From the NCBI RefSeq assembly GCF_000772955.1, contig NZ_JPVO01000036.1, positions 1-48,595 on the forward strand: a stretch of 48,595 bases of DNA. Reading direction: 5' to 3'. The notes beneath the pieces were generated by a model, which saw only the letters and a program-made list of their open reading frames with translations, was not told the DNA's origin and made no database searches. Origin of the DNA: Ureibacillus sinduriensis BLB-1 = JCM 15800 (GTDB lineage Bacteria; Bacillota; Bacilli; Bacillales_A; Planococcaceae). Below are positions 38,775 to 47,700 of the stretch, piece after piece. Position 1 is the stretch's first letter. Every line of letters begins with the position of its first letter. Made by a program: the position numbers and the translations under genes.

Positions 38775-39965
38775 TTATGGATTGTTAGCCCCAATTTTAG
38801 CCCCACTTGCTTCTAATGTTTGATTAAACAATGCAACTGATTGTGATTCAGCTTCCTCAAGAACATGTCCATAAATTTCATAAATCATTTTTGGTGTATT
38901 TCCTAAACGTTCAGCAATAACTTTAACATTTTGACCACTATTTAAAAGAATTGTGGCATGAGTATGACGTAAACCGTGGATTGTTACATCAGGGAGGTTT
39001 GCCTTTTTTAAAATACGTCTAAAAGCATACAAAACACTATTATCGGTTATCGGTTCCCCAGTCTGATAGGAAGTAAAAACAAAAGAATCATCAAAACACT
39101 GGTAGCCAAATGATAGCATTGTTTCCATACACCATTTACGATAGGTTTTTAATTGTTGGATGAGTAGATCATCAATTAAAATTGTTCTATAACTATTATT
39201 TGTTTTTGGTGTACGTACGCCTTTATTATCTCTTGTTCTTTCAATTGTGATTGTCTTATTCTTAAAGTTTATATTTTTCCACTGAAGCCCCATAGCTTCC
39301 CCTTTTCTAATCCCTGTATAAGCAACAGTTAAGATAAAAGTGAAATTAGTGATATTTTCAGCGTTTTTTGCAGTCGATAAGAAATGAACCAATTGATCTG
39401 GTGTAAAATAATTTAATTTTTCATTTTTTTGGTTTTCGTCTTTGTTATAGATATTGATTTTTGTAAATCGGTTACGCTGCAAGATTTCATCATCTACTGC
39501 TGCATTGATGGCGATTTTAAATAATCTGTGAAGTAGTTGAACTGTACTCGGTTTATACTTTGATTTGAGTACATTGATGTATTCGCGTACATAAGTAGTT
39601 TTATCTAATTTTTGCAGTTTGTATTTGCCTAGAAGTGGCTTCATTTGCAGTCTAATGGCGATTTCTCGTTGTTTACGCGAAGTAACTTTCCAACTACTTT
39701 TGTATGTTTCATACCAAATATCAAGCCATTGACCAACTGTTATATTTTCGTATTCTACTTGTTTTGTTTGTCCGCGCAGCGTTTGAGCTTTTACTTCTAG
39801 TAAAGCTTGAATCGCTGCTTTGTCTGATTTAAACCCACTTTTTTTCTTCTCTTTGCGTTTTCCCATATTGTCATAGTATTTATGTCGGTACATCCACAAT
39901 TTTTCGCCTTTATTAGTGAAATAGTGATAAATTTCAGGTTCTTTTACATGTTTATTTATTGTCAT
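38775..39965 (-). CDS. int: Tyrosine recombinase/integrase
   Basis: 396 residues: an N-terminal arm-type DNA-binding domain (residues 1 to about 60, YRHKYYDNMGKRKEKKKSGF), a SAM-like core-binding domain (about 70-180, TVGQWLDIWYETYKSSWK) and the catalytic domain. Catalytic residues seen are Arg in TGIRKGEAMGL, His and Arg in HGLRHTHATIL and Tyr in MIYEIYGHV. The usual second His, in the segment normally reading LGH, is Asn here (RLGN). It is the outermost gene of the element and points outward, so attL is expected between 38530 and 38775. Confidence 0.95.
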   Translation of the reverse strand: MTINKHVKEPEIYHYFTNKGEKLWMYRHKYYDNMGKRKEKKKSGFKSDKAAIQALLEVKAQTLRGQTKQVEYENITVGQWLDIWYETYKSSWKVTSRKQREIAIRLQMKPLLGKYKLQKLDKTTYVREYINVLKSKYKPSTVQLLHRLFKIAINAAVDDEILQRNRFTKINIYNKDENQKNEKLNYFTPDQLVHFLSTAKNAENITNFTFILTVAYTGIRKGEAMGLQWKNINFKNKTITIERTRDNKGVRTPKTNNSYRTILIDDLLIQQLKTYRKWCMETMLSFGYQCFDDSFVFTSYQTGEPITDNSVLYAFRRILKKANLPDVTIHGLRHTHATILLNSGQNVKVIAERLGNTPKMIYEIYGHVLEEAESQSVALFNQTLEASGAKIGANNP

Positions 39966-40250
39966 TACTATTATTCCTTTCCGCTTGGCGGGCGTGTGTA
40001 CAGGAATGAATAAGTTTTGAAATAAACATAAATAATCTATTTTTGCTTACTTTCGATTTAATAAGCTAAATAGTTTATCTAATTTTATCATATTATATAT
40101 ATATTTTTTTTATTCTGTAAAAAAATTATATATCTAGTAGTAATATGTTACCATTTTAAAAAATTTTATAAAATTACTTATTCTTTTTTTAGTTTTATAC
40201 ATACAACTTAAATATAAGCGAAATTGAAAATGGAAGGGAGGTTAATAGAG
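39966..40250. other. Divergent AT-rich regulatory region of the element
   Basis: 285 nt between int and the excisionase-like gene with no credible gene. It is very AT-rich with runs of TATATA. It probably holds the int and early promoters and possibly recombinase arm sites; I could not define individual repeats. Confidence 0.4.
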
Positions 40251-40478
40251 ATGGATAGAATTACATTGACAGTAAAAGAAACTGCTGAATTGCTTGGAAT
40301 TTCATTAACGACTATTTATTCATTAGTGAAAACAAATGATATTCCCCACACAAAAGTCAAAGGGAAAATTCTCTTCCATCGTAATACGGTTGAGAAGTGG
40401 TTAATTGACGGAGCTTCAAAGACAGAAAAAGGCGGTGATTTAGATGATTCCAGCGAATATCAAAGTACAAATCGATGA
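40251..40478 (+). CDS. Excisionase-family helix-turn-helix protein
   Basis: 75 residues with a MerR/excisionase-type winged helix: TVKETAELLGISLTTIYSLV, then IPHTKVKGKILFHRNTVEKWL. Such proteins direct excision with the integrase or act as repressors. GGGAGG precedes the ATG at 40251. It is the first gene of the rightward operon and overlaps the next gene by 35 nt. Confidence 0.85.
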   Translation: MDRITLTVKETAELLGISLTTIYSLVKTNDIPHTKVKGKILFHRNTVEKWLIDGASKTEKGGDLDDSSEYQSTNR

Positions 40479-40722
40479 GAAAGCCTTGAAGCAGTACATC
40501 CATGAACAACTAGAGCAACAGATACAACATGAGTGTTTGTTAGTGGATGTAATAAAACTAGCAATTTTACTTTCTATGTCACAGAGATTTATAGAAGAAG
40601 AATTTCTTCAAGATCCGCGCGTTAGACAATTTGAAGTCCGAAAAAATAAAAAACGTTGGTACTGGTACAAAGAAACAACTGAAGTGATAAAACAAATAAT
40701 TGAAGACGAATGGAATAAATAA
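40444..40722 (+). CDS. Small phage-type protein, function unknown
   Basis: 92 residues, start ATG with AAGGCGG ahead. The C-terminal half (FLQDPRVRQFEVRKNKKRWY and what follows) looks like a small DNA-binding or DUF771-like phage protein, but I do not recognise it with confidence. It overlaps the excisionase-like gene by 35 nt in another frame, so the two are translated from one mRNA. Confidence 0.65.
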   Translation: MIPANIKVQIDEKALKQYIHEQLEQQIQHECLLVDVIKLAILLSMSQRFIEEEFLQDPRVRQFEVRKNKKRWYWYKETTEVIKQIIEDEWNK

Positions 40723-40777
40723 AGCCTTGGCGGGCATGTGGAGGTAGGTAATCACGTCAATAAGGGAGAGATAAAAA

Positions 40778-41606
40778 ATGAAAATTAATCATTTGAATTT
40801 ATCTAAACAAGGAAAAGCAGCCTTAATATTATGCAAATCAATATAAATGGCATGTGTTCCCACTAATGCCAAGAGGGAAAGTCCCCCTTACAAAGAATGG
40901 TCATTTGGATGCAACTTTAGATGAACAAAAGTTATTCGAATGGTGGTCAAAATACCCGAATGCTAATGTTGCAATTCGTACGGGAAAAGTGTCAGGTATT
41001 GTTGCGGTTGATGTAGATGGCGAAGAAGGGGAATGTTCACTAGAGATTTTAATGTCAGCAAATGAACAATTTCCAGAAACAGTTGAAAGTATAACTGGGA
41101 ATGGTGGAAGACACATCTTATTCAAGTATCCAGTTATTGAGGGGATTCAAATCCGAAATAAAGTAGGATGGTTAAAACGAGATTCAAAATTAGACATACG
41201 AGGTGAGGGTGGTTATATCGTAGTACCTCCATCTGTTCATCCAAATGGAAAATTATACGAATGGGAAGTATTAAGCAGACCAAATGAGGTTGAAATTGCT
41301 GAAATTCCAAATTGGTTACTACAGTTATTAGTTTCAACTGAACAGAAATTAAATCATTCAAAGCCAACTTCCTATTGGACTAGGATTCTCGAAGGTGTAA
41401 ATGAGGGAGAGCGTAATAACGCGGCAACATCTCTTGTAGGGTATTTATTTAGAAGATATGTAGATCCTGAGATAATAATAGGATTCGTTGAAATGTGGAA
41501 CAGAAGAAATAACCCACCGCTTTCTTCGGAAGAACTTGAAAAAGTTATTATCAGTATAGGAAGAAAAGAACAGGTAAGGCGTAACTTGAAAAGCGGTGAA
41601 TTTTGA
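40778..41606 (+). pseudogene. Prim-pol (AEP) DNA primase/polymerase, frameshifted N-terminus
   Basis: A bifunctional primase-polymerase with a PriCT-1 tail, expected to prime replication of the element. The likely start is the ATG at 40778 with GGGAG nine bases ahead, giving MKINHLNLSKQGKAAL. One unpaired base at 40826 (net +1, or two bases missing) then shifts the frame; the next frame reads YYANQYKWHVFPLMPRGKV and continues to the end. A GTG at 40854 would start after the conserved FPL segment's leader and has no site. The catalytic acidic motif VAVDVDGEEG, GNGGRHILFKYP and GGYIVVPPSVHPNGKLYEW are intact; PriCT lies at the C-terminus. Net effect unknown: mutation or sequencing error. Confidence 0.75.
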
Positions 41607-43380
41607 ATTGGATAAAGAGAAAATTTTAAAAACGTTAAGTGAACAGTCGTCAATTGAATGGCAACAACCAATAACGTTGGAGAACAGTACTTTGCCAATC
41701 TTTAATACTGACATTTTCCCCAATTGGTTAAAAGATTATGTGGATGCAATTGCAGAAGAAACACAAACACCAAAAGATGCACCTGCTATGGCGTGTATTT
41801 CTACATTATCAACCATATTAGGAAGAAAGTATGTCGTACAAGCCCGTAAAAATTGGATTGAACCATTAAACACATATACAGTTATGGCATTAGATCCAGC
41901 TAATCGGAAAAGCGCGGTATTTAACTTTTTTCAAAAACCAATTGTAGAATTTGAAAAAACAGAACGAGAGCGACTTATTTCTATTGTAACAGAGGAAAAA
42001 GCAGAGCGAGAGGTAATTCGCAAAAGAATTATAGAGTTAGAACGGCAATTTGGAAGAACTGAGGATGAAGACAATAAAAATATCCTGTTAAAAGAAATCA
42101 AGGAATTGAGAAAAAAAGTAGATGAAGAGTTGAATCCATTGACTCGATTTCCACGTTTTTTCACAAATGATGCTACACCTGAAAAAATAGCTGTGCTTAT
42201 GTATGAAAATAATGAGTGCTTTGCAATTCTATCGTCAGAGGGAGCTGAAGTATTTGAAATGATGGCTGGTAGATATTCAGATAAATTCAATATTGACACG
42301 TATCTAAAAGCCTTTTCAGGTGACAACATAACAATTGATAGAATTGGGGATGGACGAAGTATTTCATTAGAAAATCCTACATTAACAATTGGCTTATTTG
42401 TTCAACCATCTGTAATTCAAGATTTACCTCCTTATTTTTCATATAGAGGATTAACACAACGTTTTCTTTTCTTTCTCCCTAAATCGTTTATTGGGGAAAG
42501 AAAAATTCAACCAAATGAAATTCCTGATTATGTAGTAAATATATACAATGCGAACATCAAAAAATTAATTGAATTGAGATTGCCAACACAATCAGACCCA
42601 AACAATCCAATTAAAAGTTCTTTGCCCTTAATATTCAATTCTGAAGCACAGCAATATTTAACTCAAATTCAAATTGAGATTGAGTTAATGTTTAAAAATC
42701 AGGATTTGAATGAAGCTTTAAAAGGGTGGTTAGGAAAACTGGTTGGTCAAATTATTCGGATAGCTGGTTTGTTACATGTTACTGAATATGTCCAAACAGG
42801 TACTATTCCAATGTCTATCAGCAAAGAAACGTTAATGAAAGCTGATAGTTTAAGAGACTATTTCATTCAGCATGCTGAAAAGGCATTTGGTATTATTGGA
42901 CAACATGAAAGCCTTGATGATGTGAGATATATCTTAAGAAAAATTAAATCAAAAAAATTTGACGGGAAGGAAATAATTGATTTCCAGGAAATATGGCAGT
43001 TAGTTAAAAAACGGTTCAAAGTATCTGAAAAGTTAAAGGATGTGCTAATTACTTTAGAAGAATTAAATTATATTAAAAATGCTAAGGATGGTAGGAAACA
43101 AATTATTCATGTTAATCCGTATCTTATTAAAAGCTCCCCTAATAACCCTAATACTAAAGAAACAATGATATGCCAAGAAGATGAACTAGGGGATGGTGAA
43201 ATTTTAAAAGCACCTAATTACCCTAGTACAGATAGAAATGAATTAGGGGAACTAGTACCTTTTAGGGTAGATACGCCCCCTAGTGAAAATCCTTTAAATA
43301 ACAATGTTTCAAACTCATTAGGGGAAATAGGGGAAGCTACTCCTAGAGTTATATCAGAGGATGGTTCTGAGTTAATATGA
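41596..43380 (+). CDS. DUF3987 primase-helicase-associated protein
   Basis: 594 residues of the DUF3987 family often found beside prim-pol primases in phages and satellites, with a probable role in replication of the element. FPNWLKDYVDAIAEETQTPK and the LSTILGRKYVV segment mark the family; the P-loop position is degenerate (MALDPANRKSAVFNFF), so ATPase activity is uncertain. A coiled coil is likely at residues about 120-180. The C-terminal 90 residues are low-complexity. The GTG start overlaps the primase by 11 nt. Confidence 0.75.
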   Translation: MNFELDKEKILKTLSEQSSIEWQQPITLENSTLPIFNTDIFPNWLKDYVDAIAEETQTPKDAPAMACISTLSTILGRKYVVQARKNWIEPLNTYTVMALDPANRKSAVFNFFQKPIVEFEKTERERLISIVTEEKAEREVIRKRIIELERQFGRTEDEDNKNILLKEIKELRKKVDEELNPLTRFPRFFTNDATPEKIAVLMYENNECFAILSSEGAEVFEMMAGRYSDKFNIDTYLKAFSGDNITIDRIGDGRSISLENPTLTIGLFVQPSVIQDLPPYFSYRGLTQRFLFFLPKSFIGERKIQPNEIPDYVVNIYNANIKKLIELRLPTQSDPNNPIKSSLPLIFNSEAQQYLTQIQIEIELMFKNQDLNEALKGWLGKLVGQIIRIAGLLHVTEYVQTGTIPMSISKETLMKADSLRDYFIQHAEKAFGIIGQHESLDDVRYILRKIKSKKFDGKEIIDFQEIWQLVKKRFKVSEKLKDVLITLEELNYIKNAKDGRKQIIHVNPYLIKSSPNNPNTKETMICQEDELGDGEILKAPNYPSTDRNELGELVPFRVDTPPSENPLNNNVSNSLGEIGEATPRVISEDGSELI

Positions 43381-43799
43381 ACTATCAATCAATTATTGAA
43401 CAATGTAACTCTATGAATCATTATTTAAGCGCGGTGGATGGTAGCATTAAGGTAGAAAATGCTGCCACCCTACCACCACATTTGAGACAGGCTATTATAA
43501 ATAATAAACCGTTAATTATGGAAGCATTAGAACATGATGAAATGGCTAGAGTTAACGGTTTACTTATAGGAATAACTGGATTGTTATATACATGTTCAGT
43601 TAATCGGAATAGCGCTGTTTATATCGAATTAATAAATAATGAGTGGGTAGCATGGAGCGAAACATATGAATCTCATAAACGTAATAAGTATATCAAGTCG
43701 AAAACGATTGCTTCAGGGAGTACATTTGAATATGTACTTAGTAAGTTGAAGCGATATTTGGAGAATATTAAGAAGAATGCTTTTGCTTTAAAACGGTAA
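43377..43799 (+). CDS. Hypothetical protein
   Basis: 140 residues, start codon overlapping the DUF3987 stop (ATGA), so it is translationally coupled to it. The N-terminal segment LPPHLRQAIINNKPLIMEAL is helical and resembles small docking domains. There is no catalytic motif that I recognise. The position suggests a replication or regulation accessory of the element. Confidence 0.7.
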   Translation: MNYQSIIEQCNSMNHYLSAVDGSIKVENAATLPPHLRQAIINNKPLIMEALEHDEMARVNGLLIGITGLLYTCSVNRNSAVYIELINNEWVAWSETYESHKRNKYIKSKTIASGSTFEYVLSKLKRYLENIKKNAFALKR

Positions 43800-43874
43800 C
43801 TTTCACAACTCGAAATACCATATGAATGCTTTTCCAGATTTATTACGTTTATCTAGAGTGAAGGAGGTTTTATT

Positions 43875-44306
43875 ATGCCTAAAGTTGCAAGTTGGGAGCA
43901 AAAAGAACGCTTTATTGAGTTAAGGGCAAAAGGAACACCATTTGAAGCGATTGCGAATGAAATTGGAATTAGTAAGCCAACTCTATTAGAATGGGCGAAA
44001 GAATTCAAAATTGAAATTGCAAATTCCAAAGCATTTGAAATCGAAGCACTTCAAGAACGGTTTTTTATGAGTTGGAAAAAACGAACTGAATTGCTGAATA
44101 ATCAACTGGAACAAATCAATCAAGAACTTGAAAAACGTGATTTGTCTGAGGTGGCAACAGAAAAGTTAGTTGATATGCAACTTAAATTGCTGGAAAAGCT
44201 GAAACAAGAACAAATTGATATAATGTTTAAACAGGAACAAGAACGTGATGAAATATTTAATGAAATGTTATTAGGCAAAGAGGTAACAATGTGGAAACCA
44301 GAATAA
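43875..44306 (+). CDS. Helix-turn-helix protein, terminase-small-subunit-like
   Basis: 143 residues. The N-terminal HTH (ERFIELRAKGTPFEAIANEI then GISKPTLLEWAKEF) resembles those of phage terminase small subunits and transposase OrfA proteins; the rest is a charged coiled coil. AAGGAGG precedes the ATG. Alone it cannot be called a terminase; no large subunit is present, as in satellites that borrow a helper's packaging motor. Confidence 0.6.
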   Translation: MPKVASWEQKERFIELRAKGTPFEAIANEIGISKPTLLEWAKEFKIEIANSKAFEIEALQERFFMSWKKRTELLNNQLEQINQELEKRDLSEVATEKLVDMQLKLLEKLKQEQIDIMFKQEQERDEIFNEMLLGKEVTMWKPE

Positions 44307-44355
44307 TCGCGCGGTTTTTGACTAGAAGTTGACTGGTTTTTTACCATCTAGTGTA

Positions 44356-44394
44356 AAAGTGACCATTTTTAGTGGGGTCACTTTTATTTTATTT
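44356..44394 (+). terminator. Terminator after the replication genes
   Basis: AAAAGTGACC pairs with GGTCACTTTT around ATTTTTAGTG(G), followed by ATTTTATTT. It separates the replication operon from the cargo gene. Confidence 0.75.
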
Positions 44395-44515
44395 GGGTTA
44401 TATTGAATTTTATAATTAAATAAATCGAGGGTTTTAATAACAGAATATTTTTGACTATCGGAGCCTTGTTACTGGTGTATTATTTTAAATAGTAACTTTA
44501 CCAAGTCTAAAATCC

Positions 44516-44650
44516 ATGCTGCTAAAGGAGTACGATGTTGTTAAAGGGGAGTATGTCATTGAAATATATTCATCAGGTCGTTCTGCTGAAGCGAACTTTA
44601 ATACCTTCTCTGGATACGTATTACTGGAAAATGTTAGTACTTTTTTCTAG
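44516..44650 (+). pseudogene. Possible gene remnant ahead of the cargo gene
   Basis: A 44-residue frame with protein-like composition (EYDVVKGEYVIEIYSSGRSA, then NFNTFSGYVLLENV) but no ribosome-binding site before its ATG. It looks like the C-terminal end of a lost phage or host protein. An overlapping frame beginning at the ATG near 44534 has a site (AAAGGAG) but too little spacing. Function not recognised. Confidence 0.3.
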
Positions 44651-44703
44651 TCTTATGAAATATGCCAAGTTATATGAAATTTTGTAAAAAGGAGGTACAA
44701 TAA

Positions 44704-44718
44704 ATGGTAATATATTAA
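44704..44718 (+). other. Four-codon leader ORF with strong ribosome-binding site
   Basis: AAAAGGAGG lies eight bases before ATG GTA ATA TAT TAA, which encodes MVIY. It ends 21 nt before the start of the SIR2-STAND gene, whose own site is weaker. It may couple or restrain translation of the cargo gene. Confidence 0.45.
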
Positions 44719-44739
44719 AAAACGAGTGGAGAACATATT

Positions 44740-47700
44740 ATGAAAGAGTATAAGATTAATAAAGATTTAATAAATGCAATACAAAATGATAATTTATTAG
44801 TATTTGTTGGTGCAGGTTTATCTAAGAATTATGAATTTCCTTCTTGGAAAGAATTAGTCTTGGATATACTTAATGAGCTTTCAATTGACGACAATAAGTA
44901 TGAAGGATTAAAAAATGTATTAGAAGAAAATATTTTTTCTGAAATAGAGATACTTGATAAATTACTGATAATGAACCCAGGTAATCGAGGAAGAGTATAT
45001 GAAGTTTTAGAATCCAGTATTGATCGTAATATAACGGATTTAGATCTTAGTATACCTAAAAAGATTGGAAATTTGTGTTCAAAAATAATAACTACAAACT
45101 ATGACATGATTTTAGAAAAAGCATTACCTAATTTTAAGAAGATTGTACATGATGATAAATATCATTTAGGTCGGTTAACAGATTATGAAGAATATATATA
45201 TAAAATTCATGGAAGTATCGAAAAACCAGAAAACTGTATTCTTTTTAGAGACGACTATAATGTTTTGTATTCCACAACTGCACCAACTGCTGCTATAAAT
45301 CGTTTAAAGTCAATTATAACAGATAAAACAATGTTATTTATAGGCTTTAGTTTTAATGATGAATATGTAAAAGACACATTTAAATACATTTGCGATGTGT
45401 ATAATAATTTTAATAAAACTCATTATATACTCACTACAGAACATGTTGATTTTTCGGATTATAATTTAATGCCTATATCTATTGATTCTTGGAAGGAATT
45501 ACCTGAATTTCTAGATTTTTTAGAGGGAAAAAAAGGGGATTCATTTTTGCCCCAGGTCACTTATGAAATTGAGAAGAAGGAAGACTCTCAATTAGCTCTA
45601 GTCGAAGATAGTGTATTCAAAATTGCAATACTTTATTGTAACCCTATAGATTCTGAACCATATTACAATTTAGACAATTTATTAAAATATTTTAATAAAT
45701 TCAATATTAATATTGATTGTTATCACTTGACTGAAGAGAACTTAAATGAACTTGAATCATATAATTATTTATTTATTTTTACAAAAGAAATTCAAAAAAG
45801 AATCATAATTGAAGATGAATATTTTAGAAAAAAAACAATTACAATAAAACGGTTAGAAGATCAACTAGCAATACTAAAACCAGATGGGATATTTTTGTTT
45901 TTAGATAAAGTAACTGACCTCACTGACAGTGAGAGCCTTAGTTATCCAATTGCAGTTTTGCAATATGAAGAAAATTTAAATAATTTATTATTCAGATTAT
46001 TTAAGAAAACCGAACTAGATAACTTGAGCAACTCAATTATTTATAACCATTCAAGTTTTTTTGTAACTACCGTAAATAAGGGTAAAGGACTTGTCAAAAA
46101 TAAAAATTATGGTAATCACATATCTAACAATATAGAAAAAAAGAATCTGATTAATTTTGTGGGTAGAAAAATTGATATTACTGATATTATTCGAAAAGTC
46201 ATAGTAAGCCGCCAAGATAAAATAATCACAATTAAAGGTTCAGGAGGTATTGGAAAAACTTCAACAGTAAAAAAAATTGCACTAGAGTTTTATGAACGAG
46301 GACTATTTAAAGATGGAATTGATTTTATTGACTGTGAATTTGTTAAGGATTATAAGACTTTTGAAAAGAATATCGCTAGAACCTTTAACTTAGAAGGTTC
46401 AATAAACTTTGTAGAACATATAAGTAACTCCGAAACTAAATCCGATTCATTAATAATTTTAGATAATTTCGAACCCTTATTATACTTAGAAGACATTGAA
46501 AAAATGAAGAATTTAATTACATTTATTAGTGATTTTAAAACTGTGATTATTACTTCAAGAGAGTGGATAGGTTTTGAATTTGAAGAAATGCATGAGTTGC
46601 GAAACTTTACTTCTGAAGAAGCTGAGGCTCTCTTTAGAAGACTTTACCCGTCAATTCTCAAGGATGATGACAGAAAAATATTAAAAGAAGATATTCTTGA
46701 AAAATTATTAAATAATAATCCATTGGCAATTAAAATTGTCACACAAAATCTTCCTAAATTCATTAGAATGGATGCATTAAGGGAGGAACTAAAAGAGGAC
46801 TTTTTCAGGGCTACAAACACTGGGTACATAGATATATTCGATAATAAAGTAGATGGTAATATCGAAAGGTCTGTGTCTTTATATCAGTCTATTTACTACT
46901 CCTATAAACGATTAACACCAAGGGAACAATTAGGTTTTGAACTTTTGTCTCTGTTCCCTAATGGAATTCATATGGAATCGTTTAAGAATTTCTTTAGAAC
47001 TGATGAATTCAAGACAGATACTTACAAAATTACCAATAAAGAAATACGAAGCTTGGAAAATAAATCATTAATAGAAATAAATGGAGGTTTTATTTCACTA
47101 CAATCAATAATCGGTAGATTTGCTGAGTTCCACTTCAATAAAAGATCGGAAGAGGAGAAGTATAAATATTATAAAAGAGCGTATGCATTTAATCTATATC
47201 TATTAGAAATGTTAGATGAGGTATTCGAAAAGAAAAGAGTAGAAAGCTTATCTATTTTTGATAAAAATGAAGATAATTTTCTAAAATCTTTAGAATACCT
47301 AGAAAAACTTAACTATGAAAACAAGACGTATATATTTTATATAGAAACACTCACAAAATACTATCAAGGAATAGGACAGTTAAAAAAGTTTCGTAAGCAA
47401 TTAACGAAATTTGACAAATTATTTCTAGGTGTAACTAATGGACTGTTAGTGAGGGACATACTTATTGCATATTTAAAATATTATGAGGGAGACTTTGAAG
47501 CAGCATTTAATTTTTTAATTTCTGAAATCTCCCTTGAATCTTTAAATAACATTGAACCAGACACTGATCCAATTATAAAAAAAATAATCCTTAGTTATGC
47601 ACTTCATTTATATGCTTTAGAGGGTTATGAATACCAAGTAATAGAGTTTTATATAAAAAATGGCATGTACGAGAAACAGCATATTTACAGCGTGTTATTT

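Noticed and set aside
40854..41606. Prim-pol gene starting at the GTG at 40854
   Set aside because: No ribosome-binding site and the conserved N-terminus lies upstream in two frames; the frameshift explanation is better.
44534..44690. Alternative small ORF beginning MLLKGSMSLKY
   Set aside because: It has a site but only four bases of spacing, and overlaps a more protein-like fragment in another frame.
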